42,055 nt of DNA from Chloroflexota bacterium. Lineage in GTDB: Bacteria > Chloroflexota > Anaerolineae > Anaerolineales > Villigracilaceae. Under the pieces are notes generated by a model that was not told the DNA's origin, did not search any database, and saw only the letters and a list, made by a program, of their open reading frames with translations. The first letter of the stretch is position 1. Every line of letters starts with the position of its first letter. Of the stretch, positions 1 to 7,373 are shown piece after piece. The position numbers were made by a program, and so were the translations under genes. The stretch spans positions 1 to 42,055 of the forward strand of contig JAJYLQ010000028.1 of the NCBI GenBank assembly GCA_021787595.1, given 5' to 3'.

Positions 1-22
1 ATTCGGGCAAAATAGCTCTTGT

Positions 23-77
23 GGGTTCATTGGTATCCCTTGTGATTTGGAAGTCCCAAGAGTTTGCCAATGAACCC
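23..77. repeat. Inverted repeat (stem-loop) before the first gene
   Basis: The 11-base arm GGGTTCATTGG (23-33) is perfectly complementary to CCAATGAACCC (67-77). No T-run follows, so it is not a clear terminator. It could end the message of a gene left of the window or be one of the many palindromic repeats here. Nothing else is recognisable in 1-137 apart from a GGAG ribosome site just before the ATG at 138. Confidence 0.5.
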
Positions 78-137
78 CATTTTCCGCAAGGTCTATGCAC
101 TACCACGCTTTAGTGCGGTGCTACCCATGGAGATAAA

Positions 138-824
138 ATGAAATATCTTTTGGTCATATTGACCGCCCTTGCATTGGTCAGCGCGGCCTGCAGTTCATCT
201 ACGATTTTGCGGCAAGCCCCTCTGAATGTTCCGCAGAATTATGCAACACCGGTCATCAACGCCACATCCTACCCGACAGTTCAAGCGCCGCAAGCGAATT
301 CCAGCCAAAGCGTCAGCGGATTCGCGGTCAGCCTTCAGCGCGCCTGGCGCGATGGAAAACAGGTTTATGCCGATGTATGTTATACGCTTCCAGATTCCTC
401 CGACTGGATCGTCTGGAAGGCGCAATTGAATTATGCCGATCAACGGGTGACGCAGTTCAGCACAACCATGTTGAGCAAACAGGATTCGGCGAACGGTCAA
501 GCGGGCCGGCGCTGCGATGAGTTGTCTTTTTACGTTCCGCCCGATGCGGATTTGTCCGCAGCCTCACTGGTTGTTCAATCGCTTGGCTCCCAGCCAACCT
601 CGGATGAATATTGTTCGCTCCTGCTGCCCAAAATACAGGAAGCGCTCAGCCAGCGCGGTATTGCAATCACGATCGGATGCAGCGATGTCAACGGGGCGAT
701 GACCATGCGGATTCTCAGCAAGCCTGCCTCGATGTCCGATCAGGAAGCGGACCAAATCGTGTACAGCGACGAATTCTTTACGATCAAGGGTCCGTGGGCG
801 TTTCCTCTCGATCTTGGTCAATAG
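138..824 (+). CDS. Putative lipoprotein of unknown function
   Basis: A 228-residue protein with a lipoprotein signal: short basic N-terminus, hydrophobic stretch, then SAAC with Cys18 as the probable lipidated residue. The -3 residue is Ser rather than Leu, so the lipobox is slightly atypical. The rest is soluble and beta-rich in appearance, with a Ser/Pro/Gln-rich linker (about 19-60) and two further Cys near 126 and 158. I recognise no family. The ATG at 138 is preceded by GGAGAT at a good distance. It is followed by the tyrS promoter, so the two genes are probably separate transcription units. Likely anchored on the outer face of the membrane; no function inferred. Confidence 0.75.
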   Translation: MKYLLVILTALALVSAACSSSTILRQAPLNVPQNYATPVINATSYPTVQAPQANSSQSVSGFAVSLQRAWRDGKQVYADVCYTLPDSSDWIVWKAQLNYADQRVTQFSTTMLSKQDSANGQAGRRCDELSFYVPPDADLSAASLVVQSLGSQPTSDEYCSLLLPKIQEALSQRGIAITIGCSDVNGAMTMRILSKPASMSDQEADQIVYSDEFFTIKGPWAFPLDLGQ

Positions 825-829
825 TTTGG

Positions 830-835
830 TATAAT
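830..835 (+). promoter_or_regulatory. Extended -10 promoter of tyrS
   Basis: TGGTATAAT, an extended -10 element (TGn plus TATAAT), lies just after the stop codon of the upstream gene. No good -35 is visible, as is common for extended -10 promoters. The same TGGTAWAAT form recurs before rpsP and before tRNA-Leu. Predicted transcription start is near 842, giving a leader of about 110 nt before tyrS. Confidence 0.6.
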
Positions 836-893
836 GACGACAATGAATTTCACTTTTGCTTTCAGCTATTATTATTCCCACGCGTAATTCTTT

Positions 894-935
894 GCGAGGG
901 AATCACTGCGCGCCCTCGCGGGCGCGTTTTTGTTT
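894..935 (+). promoter_or_regulatory. Leader terminator/antiterminator (attenuator) of tyrS
   Basis: CGCGCCC (909-915) pairs with GGGCGCG (920-926) over a 4-nt loop and is followed by TTTTTGTTTT, a textbook intrinsic terminator. It ends only ~17 nt before the tyrS ATG. An upstream segment GCGAGGG (894-900) is perfectly complementary to CCCTCGC (913-919), which overlaps the terminator stem, so the two pairings exclude each other. That is the arrangement of an attenuator. It is not a canonical T-box: the conserved TGG bulge that pairs with the tRNA end is absent and the leader is short. What would switch it is unknown. Confidence 0.55.
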
Positions 936-952
936 TATCTTGAGGAGACAGC

Positions 953-2164
953 ATGAACATTGACGAACAAGTCGAACTTTTGATGCAAGGCACAGAATAT
1001 GGCGACGAGGATTTGAAGAAAGCCATGGCTGCAGAACTGCGCGCTCGTTTGATCGAGTCGGAAAAGAGCGGTCGGCCCTTGCGCGTTTACTGCGGCTATG
1101 ATCCAACCTCGAAGGATTTGCATTTGGGTCATACGATCACCATGCGTAAACTTCGACAGTTTCAGGATTTAGGCCATGATGTCACTTTCCTAATCGGGAA
1201 TTACACCGCATTGGTTGGTGATCCGTCCGATAAGAATAAGGCGCGCCCCATCTTGACTTTGGAACAGGTTACCGAGAACGCGAAGAGTTATGCTGAACAA
1301 GCCGCGCGTGTGCTTGATCGAAGTAAAATGAAAATTCGTTATAACGGCGAATGGCTCAGCGAACTTTCGCTCGTAGATTTGATTCGCCTTGGTCAGAATT
1401 TTACGGTGCAACAATTTTTGGCGCGCGAGAATTTTGCCAAGCGACTCGAAAAAGATGAGCCGATCTTTTTGCATGAAACTTTTTACGCGTTGATGCAAGG
1501 CTACGACGCGGTCGCGCAGCAAACCGATGTGCAAGTGGGCGGAACGGATCAATTATTCAATATCATCGTGGCGGGACGCAAATTGCAGGAGGCTTTGGGA
1601 CAGAAACCTTTGGTTGGAATCATTTGTGGAATTTTGCCCGGCACGGACGGCGTGCAACGCATGTCCAAGTCAACGGGCAACGTCATTCCGATTCATACCA
1701 CCGCTGAAGATATGTATGGCAAACTGATGTCGGTTCCTGATTTCGCGATGGAGAAGTTCATGCGTCTTGTCACGCGCTGGACACCGAGAGAAATCAATGC
1801 TTTGTTAAAAGATATGTCCGCCAACAAAACCCATCCGCGCGATATAAAGATGAAATTGGCACATGAGATCACCAGCATCTTTTACGGCGACGACAGCGCG
1901 TTGAAAGCGGAGGAAGCATTTGTCAAATTATTCCAACAAAAGGAAATTCCTGATGAAATGCCAGAATTCAAGTTGCCCGAAGACGCGACCGTGGTTGATG
2001 TTCTGTTGAGGGCCAAGCTGGCGTCCAGCAAGAGCGAAGCGCGAAGATTGATCGAACAGAAAGGCGTTCGTCTGGATGGTGAGACATTGGGGCGCGGCGA
2101 TGTTCCATTTCCACATGCGGGAGTCTTGCAAGCAGGCAAACGGAAGTTTGTGCGCGTCAAGTAA
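953..2164 (+). CDS. tyrS: Tyrosyl-tRNA synthetase
   Basis: Class I aminoacyl-tRNA synthetase of 403 residues that charges tRNA-Tyr in the cytoplasm. The catalytic Rossmann domain carries the HIGH-type motif HLGHT (near residue 57) after YCGYDPTS, and the KMSKS-type motif RMSKST (about 237). The last ~65 residues form an S4 RNA-binding domain (from about 340, containing SKSEARRLIEQKGVRL). The length fits the ~400-residue TyrZ-like subgroup. The ATG at 953 follows GAGGAG closely and is the natural start. Expression is likely controlled by the attenuator-like hairpin immediately upstream. It converges on the minus-strand tRNA cluster. Confidence 0.96.
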   Translation: MNIDEQVELLMQGTEYGDEDLKKAMAAELRARLIESEKSGRPLRVYCGYDPTSKDLHLGHTITMRKLRQFQDLGHDVTFLIGNYTALVGDPSDKNKARPILTLEQVTENAKSYAEQAARVLDRSKMKIRYNGEWLSELSLVDLIRLGQNFTVQQFLARENFAKRLEKDEPIFLHETFYALMQGYDAVAQQTDVQVGGTDQLFNIIVAGRKLQEALGQKPLVGIICGILPGTDGVQRMSKSTGNVIPIHTTAEDMYGKLMSVPDFAMEKFMRLVTRWTPREINALLKDMSANKTHPRDIKMKLAHEITSIFYGDDSALKAEEAFVKLFQQKEIPDEMPEFKLPEDATVVDVLLRAKLASSKSEARRLIEQKGVRLDGETLGRGDVPFPHAGVLQAGKRKFVRVK

Positions 2165-2298
2165 AAGAACTTTTTAACCACGAAGGACACGAAGTGCACG
2201 AAGGAAGAAAATTAAGAACCTTTGTGTTTAAATCACAAAAACAAAATGCGCCTCGCGGCGCAATCTTCAATCAACAATCTTCAATCTGAAATTGGTAG

Positions 2299-2369
2299 AG
2301 GCGTCGACGGGATTCGGACCCGTGATGAGGGTTTTGCAGACCCTTGCCTTACCACTTGGCCACGACGCC
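2299..2369 (-). tRNA. tRNA-Cys(GCA)
   Basis: On the minus strand the acceptor stem is GGCGTCG (2363-2369) with CGACGCC (2300-2306). The anticodon loop CTGCAAA gives anticodon GCA. The discriminator base is U, the identity base of tRNA-Cys. A T-arm with GGTCCGAATCC is present and CCA is not encoded. It is the last gene of the three-tRNA cluster. Confidence 0.96.
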
Positions 2370-2421
2370 AATTTCATCCATATTATAAAATGAGGATTGC
2401 TGGTTTGCAATCCTCATCCAG

Positions 2422-2493
<72 letters not shown>

Positions 2494-2520
2494 AGGTCGG
2501 TCGCTCTTTCTGACCGGGAG

Positions 2521-2593
2521 TGCCGAGACACAGAATCGAACTGTGGACACCGCGATTTTCAGTCGCGTGCTCTACCAACTGAGCTATCTCGGC
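2521..2593 (-). tRNA. tRNA-Phe(GAA)
   Basis: Acceptor GCCGAGA (2587-2593) pairs with TCTCGGC and has discriminator A. The D-arm is TAGCTCAGTTGGTAGAGC and the anticodon loop CTGAAAA gives anticodon GAA. It is the first gene of the tRNA cluster, ~30 nt downstream of a strong promoter. CCA is not encoded. Confidence 0.97.
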
Positions 2594-2960
2594 CAGAACC
2601 ATTTGTTTGTTAAGCGTGCGAAATTTTACTAGACGAAGATGGTATTGTCAAGCAAGGTATCTTGATGTCGTTGCGAGGAACGTTCTTTGTGACGAAGCAA
2701 TCTCCTCGCATAATTGGAGATTGCTTTGCACACTTGCCCTGCGTGCAAGTGCAGGGAAAAGCGCTCGCAATGACAGATCCATCGCATCTTCTCTTGACCT
2801 CGGCCTGCTTCCGCACTACAATGCCCGCCTGCAACTGATAACGAATCTACTAAAGGAATGTCATTCTGAGTGGCGCTTTAGCGCCACGAAGAATCTCCAG
2901 TATGATAAGCGAGACTCTTCAGTCGCGAAGAACGCCCCTTCAGAGTGACATGAAATAACA
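2594..2960. repeat. Gene-free stretch with two dispersed palindromic repeats
   Basis: Apart from the tRNA promoter, this 367-bp region holds two copies of the GTCATT-type palindrome found throughout the window. One is 2667-2774 (opens GTCGTTGCGAGG, closes CTCGCAATGAC). The other is 2860-2949 (opens GTCATTCTGAG, closes CAGAGTGAC). Each has complementary ends and internal small hairpins such as GGCGC-TTTA-GCGCC. The second ends only 11 nt before ffh and leaves no room for an obvious ribosome site. Confidence 0.7.
2623..2651 (-). promoter_or_regulatory. Promoter of the tRNA-Phe/Gly/Cys cluster
   Basis: On the minus strand a perfect -35 TTGACA (2646-2651) is separated by exactly 17 nt from the -10 TAAAAT (2623-2628). 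The predicted start lies ~25 nt before the 5' end of tRNA-Phe. This is the best sigma-70 promoter in the window. Confidence 0.8.
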
Positions 2961-4286
2961 ATGTTTGAATCGCTAACCAATCGACTCAATCAAGTCTTTG
3001 ACCAGCTTCGACGACGCGGAAAATTGTCCGAGGCGGATGTTGACGCGGCGATGCGCGAGGTCCGTCTCGCGCTGCTCGAAGCGGATGTCCACTTCAGTGT
3101 CGTCAAAACTTTCATCGCGCGCGTGCGCGAGCGCGCGGTAGGTACGGAAGTATCGAAGGCATTGAATCCGGGTCAGCAGATCATCAAGATCGTCAACGAA
3201 GAATTGATCGCAACTCTCGGTGAACCCGCGCCGTTGAATCTATCGGGGCCAAAGCCGCGCGTAATTATGCTGGTTGGCCTGCAAGGCTCTGGCAAAACAA
3301 CTGCCGCGGGCAAACTCGCGCGCTTGCTTCGCTCGAAAGGCGAACGCGTGATGCTGGCTGCAGGCGACCCGTATCGTCCCGCGGCGGTGACTCAATTGCA
3401 GCAGCTCGGCGAGCGGCTCGATGTGCCCGTTGAAGCGGATTCAAATCTCAAGCCGCCGGAGCTCGCCAAGCGCGCCTTCGACAAAGCTGAGAAGGGCGGA
3501 TTCGGCGTCGTGATTTTGGACACCGCTGGCCGGTCGCAGTTGGACGCGGAATTGATGAACGAGTTGAAATCCATCGTGGCAAAAGTCACGCCCGTGGAAA
3601 CATTGCTCGTCGTCGACTCGATGATCGGACAGGAAGCGTTGAACATCGCGCAAGGTTTTCGCGATAACGTGTCCATCACTGGTTTGATCCTGACGAAGAT
3701 GGATGGAGACTCACGCGGCGGCGCGGCAATCTCGATTCGATCCGTGACTGGCGTGCCGATCAAGTTCATCGGCACGGGCGAAAAACTCGACGCGCTCGAA
3801 ACGTACGATCCGGCGCGGCTGTCGTCGCGCATTTTGGGCATGGGCGACATGCTCGGCTTGATCGAAAAAGCCGAAGCCGCCTTCGATCAACAAACCACGC
3901 AAAAAACCGCCGAGCGTTTGATGAAGGGACAGTTCACGCTCGAAGATTTTTTGGAACAGATGAAGCAGATGAAAAAGATGGGACCGCTTTCGCAGGTGAT
4001 GGACATGTTGCCCGGGCAGTTTGGGCAAGCCGCGCGCCAAGCGGACCCGAAAGAGATCGAGAAAAACTTGAAGCAATCGGAAGCGATCATTTATTCGATG
4101 ACGTTGAAGGAACGCCGCAATCCCGATTTATTGAATGCCTCGCGTCGACGCCGCATCGCGGCTGGATCAGGAACCGATGTGCAGGATGTAAATCGACTCG
4201 TCAAGCAATTCCGCGAAACGCAGAAGTTGATGAAGACGTTGCAGAAAACGGGCGGCAGGGGACTGGGAAATTTGTTTGGTGGGTAG
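2961..4286 (+). CDS. ffh: Signal recognition particle protein Ffh
   Basis: SRP54-family GTPase, 441 residues. It binds SRP RNA and the signal peptides of nascent membrane proteins and docks with FtsY. Domain order: N helical bundle (1-~85); G domain with P-loop GLQGSGKTT (106-114), DTAGRSQLD and the specificity motif TKMDGDSRGG; then a methionine-rich M domain (~300-430) containing QMKQMKKMGPLSQVMDMLPG. The tail ends QKTGGRGLGNLFGG. No strong ribosome site precedes the ATG. In most bacteria rpsP follows directly. Here it is ~11.3 kb away, and the last ~50 bases of this gene recur in four more places downstream. Confidence 0.97.
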   Translation: MFESLTNRLNQVFDQLRRRGKLSEADVDAAMREVRLALLEADVHFSVVKTFIARVRERAVGTEVSKALNPGQQIIKIVNEELIATLGEPAPLNLSGPKPRVIMLVGLQGSGKTTAAGKLARLLRSKGERVMLAAGDPYRPAAVTQLQQLGERLDVPVEADSNLKPPELAKRAFDKAEKGGFGVVILDTAGRSQLDAELMNELKSIVAKVTPVETLLVVDSMIGQEALNIAQGFRDNVSITGLILTKMDGDSRGGAAISIRSVTGVPIKFIGTGEKLDALETYDPARLSSRILGMGDMLGLIEKAEAAFDQQTTQKTAERLMKGQFTLEDFLEQMKQMKKMGPLSQVMDMLPGQFGQAARQADPKEIEKNLKQSEAIIYSMTLKERRNPDLLNASRRRRIAAGSGTDVQDVNRLVKQFRETQKLMKTLQKTGGRGLGNLFGG

Positions 4287-4337
4287 TTGCGCGAAGTGGT
4301 TCGGTAGTTGGATAGTTGGATAGTCGCGTGGCTGGTG

Positions 4338-4450
4338 TTCGGCGGATTGAAACCCTGCCTCAATTCATGAAAGTCGGACACCTGCACTGCGCCAGGTGCA
4401 AGTGTAAATCCGACTTGCTCATCAGCGCGAAGCGCTTCCACGAACTGAGC
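4338..4450. repeat. Palindromic repeat, family B, copy 1
   Basis: This element follows the ffh stop after a run of TAGTTNG-like short repeats. It begins TTCGGCGGATTGAAACCC, carries an inner hairpin in which GTCGGA pairs with TCCGAC around ACACCTGCAC...GTGCAAGTGT, and ends GCGCGAAGCGCTTCCACGAA. Near-identical copies lie at 5637-5735, 5846-5937 and 10500-10640, each next to an ffh-tail copy. Confidence 0.7.
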
Positions 4451-4655
4451 TTGAAACTTTAGTTTTGCGCTGAATAGATGACGGTGTTTTTGCTTTGCGA
4501 TAGGCGGGCGAATGGGATTCGATTTTTAACATAGCCTCATGGTCAAAGACCTTTTCACCGCAGTCGGGGCAATCGGAAAATTCAACTTTTGGAACGATAT
4601 ATGCACGCTCATTATACTTTCGAGTATAACCCAGCCGAATTCTGCTCGTGAACAA
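4422..4655 (-). CDS. Small YgiT/MqsA-like zinc-finger protein, possibly a relic
   Basis: A 77-residue reading frame with the motif VEFSDCPDCGEKVFDHEAMLKIE. It resembles the second CxxC half and following helix of YgiT-type (MqsA-like) antitoxin zinc fingers, which usually have two CxxC pairs; only one is present. The C-terminal ~20 residues, rich in Lys, Arg and Ser, run into repeat 4338-4450, so the end may be artificial. It sits beside a VapBC pair. It could be a free-standing short protein, a truncated antitoxin, or non-functional. The ATG at 4655 is the only convenient start, and no strong ribosome site is seen. Confidence 0.4.
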   Translation of the reverse strand: MFTSRIRLGYTRKYNERAYIVPKVEFSDCPDCGEKVFDHEAMLKIESHSPAYRKAKTPSSIQRKTKVSSSVRGSASR

Positions 4656-4727
4656 ATGACCATCAAACTATTCGACTATTTGACTGCAAAACCTCCTCGC
4701 TGGCTTCACAGCCAATTCGCAGCCTTT

Positions 4728-5165
4728 TTATTTTTCTAAATCTAAATCTCCGATCCACATTGCCCATTCAATAGTTTTTAAGAGAACATCATCAGCAGTT
4801 ATCAGCGGGATGGCTAATCTTCGTGCAAGGACAGCGTAACAGGCATCGTAAGCGGTAAGTTTATTCTCGTTTGCAAGTGTTAGTGCTTCTTCCATCAGCT
4901 CTGCAGTTGGGGTGGATTGAAGAGCAAGACCGTTTAAGCTCGCGAGGTCCGCAAGAGAATCCTCGATGGGGCGTTTGAATCGACGCGCGTATTTGAGAAG
5001 AATGTTGGCGCACTCGATGTAAAACAAATCAGGGACATGAAGTTCTGCGGGTATTTCATCAACAAGATGAGCAAATAGACTTTGAACTTTGTCGGAGAAT
5101 TCTTCCGTGACGAACAGCTTGATTCCGACGCTTGCATCAATAACAAAGCGGATGGATTTGATCAT
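4728..5165 (-). CDS. vapC: VapC-like PIN-domain toxin ribonuclease
   Basis: A 145-residue PIN-domain protein, the usual size of VapC toxins, which are Mg-dependent RNases often acting on tRNA or rRNA. The acidic active-site residues are visible: Asp10 in FVIDASVG, Glu51 in FYIECANIL, Asp107 in AYDACYAVLARR, and Asp125/126 in ITADD. The start ATG overlaps the stop of the antitoxin gene by 4 bases, typical of translational coupling in toxin-antitoxin operons. It lies between ffh-tail copies in the accessory region. The substrate cannot be told from sequence. Confidence 0.88.
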   Translation of the reverse strand: MIKSIRFVIDASVGIKLFVTEEFSDKVQSLFAHLVDEIPAELHVPDLFYIECANILLKYARRFKRPIEDSLADLASLNGLALQSTPTAELMEEALTLANENKLTAYDACYAVLARRLAIPLITADDVLLKTIEWAMWIGDLDLEK

Positions 5166-5404
5166 CTTCCGCGGTCCTCACGTAACAATTCGAGAGTCGA
5201 AGGTGTATTTCGAGGAGGTTTGAAACGTCTGCGTTGAATAGATGCCAGTATTTTAGCTTGTTTTTTGCGGCGTTCTTCATTTTCAACGGCTTGTGAAAGC
5301 ATGGTGATGACTTGCGCGCTGAGCGAGCGATTTCGTGCGTTGGCTAATTGTTGAAGTCGTTTATAGAGATCATCAGGCACACTGCGTACGTGTAAAGTAT
5401 TCAT
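5162..5404 (-). CDS. vapB: VapB/FitA-like ribbon-helix-helix antitoxin
   Basis: An 80-residue protein upstream of the PIN toxin. The N-terminal half fits a ribbon-helix-helix DNA-binding fold: a beta strand LHVRSVPDDLYKRLQQLA followed by NRSLSAQVITMLSQAVENE. The basic, Pro-rich tail (about 50-80) would be the toxin-binding part. It is expected to neutralise VapC and repress its own operon. AAAGGAA lies a few bases before the ATG. A consensus promoter with an overlapping palindrome sits directly upstream. Confidence 0.85.
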   Translation of the reverse strand: MNTLHVRSVPDDLYKRLQQLANARNRSLSAQVITMLSQAVENEERRKKQAKILASIQRRRFKPPRNTPSTLELLREDRGR

Positions 5405-5424
5405 GGTTTATTCCTTTCGGAAAC

Positions 5425-5455
5425 AGTATAACATGGTTGGTTGCACTATGCAACC
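5425..5455 (-). promoter_or_regulatory. vapBC promoter with overlapping operator palindrome
   Basis: On the minus strand, -35 TTGCAT (5448-5453) and -10 TATACT (5425-5430) are 17 nt apart. A palindrome GGTTGC-ACTAT-GCAACC (5439-5455) covers the -35 box, where a ribbon-helix-helix antitoxin would bind to repress the operon. Flanking GGTTGG and CCGGTTGG suggest additional half-sites. Confidence 0.65.
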
Positions 5456-5502
5456 GGTTGGTTTCTGAAATTTCTCTCTTCTCGCATCATGCCTATTGTG
5501 TT

Positions 5503-6002
5503 AGCGCGCAGCGCTTCCACGAACTGAGCAGGGGATTTATCCCCGCGATGAAGGTGATTCAGAAAACGGGTGGAAGGGGATTGGGGAATTTGTTTGGTGG
5601 TTAGTTTGATAGTTTGATAGTCGCGTCGTTGTGGTTCGGCGGATTGAAACCCTGCCTCAATTCATGAAAGTCGGACACCTACACTTGCGCCAGGTGCAAG
5701 TGTAAATCCGACTTGCTCATCAGCGCGAAGCGCAGAAGCTGATGAAGACGATACAGAAGACCGGCGGCAGGGGATTGGGAAATTTGTTTGGGGGGGTAGT
5801 TGGGTAGTTAGATAGTTTGATTGTTAGATAGTTGCGTAGTTCTTCGGCGAGATGAATCTCTGCCGCAATTTAGGGAAGTCGGATAAATCCGACTCATTGT
5901 GCCAGCGCGAAGCGCTTGCATGAACTGAGCAGGGAATTTATTCCCGCGATGAAGACGATTCAGAAAATAGGCGACAGGGGATTGGGAAATTTGTTTGGAT
6001 AA
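5503..6002. repeat. Tandem units of ffh-tail copy plus family B palindrome
   Basis: Three ffh 3'-end copies occur here: 5549-5604, 5725-5791 and 5949-5998. The first encodes MKVIQKTGGRGLGNLFGG then stop, the second QKLMKTIQKTGGRGLGNLFGG, and the third MKTIQKIGDRGLGNLFG then stop. Each of the first two is followed by a TAGTT/GATAGTT-rich spacer and a family B palindrome (5637-5735, 5846-5937), giving ~200-bp head-to-tail units. Junctions fall at short shared sequences: GCGAAGCGC in the palindrome versus GCGAAACGC in ffh, or GATGAAG. No intact gene is seen in 5405-6033. Confidence 0.8.
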
Positions 6003-6033
6003 AGGCTTGTTAGCATGCCTTAGCCTAAAACAA

Positions 6034-7182
6034 TTAATGTGTTGGCGACCAAGAAGGTTGCATATCATAACTGGATTGTACGGGCTTATTAAAGCACTTT
6101 ACTAAACTTGAACCTGCATTTACATTCATGTTTAATGAATTGCTGTTTATAATGCAGATAGTATAATCTTCATTATTGCCCTCGACGAGTGCGATGTGTT
6201 GTCCATCGGGGGACCAAGTAGGATGAGCATTACCATCGAAAGCAAATGGATTATTCGTTAGACGTTTGATTTCTGAACCATCAGGTCTCATAAGATAAAC
6301 TTGCCACCAACCCACCGTTTGATCCAAATCGTTTGCCGCAAATGCAATGTATTTTCCATCTGGAGACCAAGAGGGGTTTGAATACTTTCCGTAACATGTT
6401 GATGGAATACGTTTAAGGTTTGTTCCATCTGTATTTATAACAAAAATTCCCCATGCGCAATCACTAGACTTAGAAACAAAAGCAATTTGTTGCCCATCTG
6501 GTGACCAAGCTAGCGAGTACTCAGGAACCCCAAGATACATAAAATCCGCTTCAGTGTAGACTGGAAGAGAAATCGTACCAGAACCGTTAAGGCTGATAAT
6601 CTGAATACTATAATTACTGAGGACATTTTGATCGGTATGTATATATGCGATGTGTTGTCCGTCAGGAGACCACACAGGTCCCGTATTACCCCCCGAAAAT
6701 GTTAGCCGAGCAACGTTAGTGCCATCTGAGTTCATGGTGTAGACCTCGAAATTCTCGGTATTATTAGAAACATTGTGACGGTCCCGATCAGATGTGAAGG
6801 CGATACGTGTTCCATCGGGTGACCAATTGGGGAGCAGATCGGATGCAGAATTATCAGTTAGGCGTGTTATGCAAGAACCGTCAATGTTCATATCGTAGAT
6901 TTGAAAATTACCACTCCGGTTTGATGCGAAAGCAATCTGTTCTCTTCCCAAACATTGAATCGATGGTCGTATGGAAGGAATAGGAGATGGCTGAACAGAT
7001 GGAATAATTGCTTGCGTTAATAACGCAGGGCTAGTTTGAGTCTGAACTATCCCGCTTGGTAATAATGGTGAGGGTCCAACAGGGTTGAAAGGTCTAAGCC
7101 AAGCAAGCACTGCAACTATGAGACCAGCAAGTGTGATTAAAATTCCAATAACTCCAAGATGTTGGTTTTCCGATTTTTTCAT
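6034..7182 (-). CDS. Membrane-anchored TolB-like beta-propeller protein
   Basis: A 382-residue protein with an uncleaved N-terminal membrane anchor (about residues 10-30, GVIGILITLAGLIVAVLAW) and a Pro/Ser-rich linker. It is followed by about six PD40/WD40-like repeats with the signature WSPDG...IAF (for example WSPDGTRIAFTSDRD, WSPDGQHIAYIH, WSPDGKYIAFAAND). Blades of this type also carry NxDGTNxxRLT turns. Such domains form a propeller on the outer face of the cell. The family is diverse (TolB, DPP-IV propellers, secreted sensors) and no catalytic domain follows, so binding or scaffolding is the most that can be said. It is a single gene between ffh-tail copies. Confidence 0.75.
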   Translation of the reverse strand: MKKSENQHLGVIGILITLAGLIVAVLAWLRPFNPVGPSPLLPSGIVQTQTSPALLTQAIIPSVQPSPIPSIRPSIQCLGREQIAFASNRSGNFQIYDMNIDGSCITRLTDNSASDLLPNWSPDGTRIAFTSDRDRHNVSNNTENFEVYTMNSDGTNVARLTFSGGNTGPVWSPDGQHIAYIHTDQNVLSNYSIQIISLNGSGTISLPVYTEADFMYLGVPEYSLAWSPDGQQIAFVSKSSDCAWGIFVINTDGTNLKRIPSTCYGKYSNPSWSPDGKYIAFAANDLDQTVGWWQVYLMRPDGSEIKRLTNNPFAFDGNAHPTWSPDGQHIALVEGNNEDYTICIINSNSLNMNVNAGSSLVKCFNKPVQSSYDMQPSWSPTH

Positions 7183-7275
7183 TGAAGTTCACGAGTCAGA
7201 TAGTACAAATTGTACGCTTGCTAATAGAAAAAAGCAATTGTGTTTCTCTCTTCTCGTTTCACATCCAATGTGTTG

Positions 7276-7365
7276 TTAACGTGACGAATCTCTTTTCAAT
7301 AGCCCTCTCAACACCGCAAGAAATAGCATGATGTTTTCTTTGCGGCTCGAATATCCCATCAAGCT
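7276..7365 (-). pseudogene. C-terminal fragment of a class V-type aminotransferase (copy 1)
   Basis: The minus-strand frame reads LMGYSSRKENIMLFLAVLRG and ends a few residues later with a stop. This looks like the C-terminus of alanine-glyoxylate-type PLP aminotransferases, which close with GLMGYSSxxEN and a helix. There is no start and nothing N-terminal. A second diverged copy lies at 10848-10935 on the same strand. The family assignment is from memory. Confidence 0.4.
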
Positions 7366-7373
7366 TTCTGTTG

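Noticed and set aside
860-952. T-box riboswitch before tyrS
   Set aside because: No AGGGTGG-type box, no TGG bulge and no room for stem I. Kept only as an attenuator-like structure.
5503-6002. CRISPR-like array, because of regularly spaced ~200-bp repeats
   Set aside because: Units are too long and diverged, contain ffh coding sequence and palindromes, and have no unique short spacers or cas genes.
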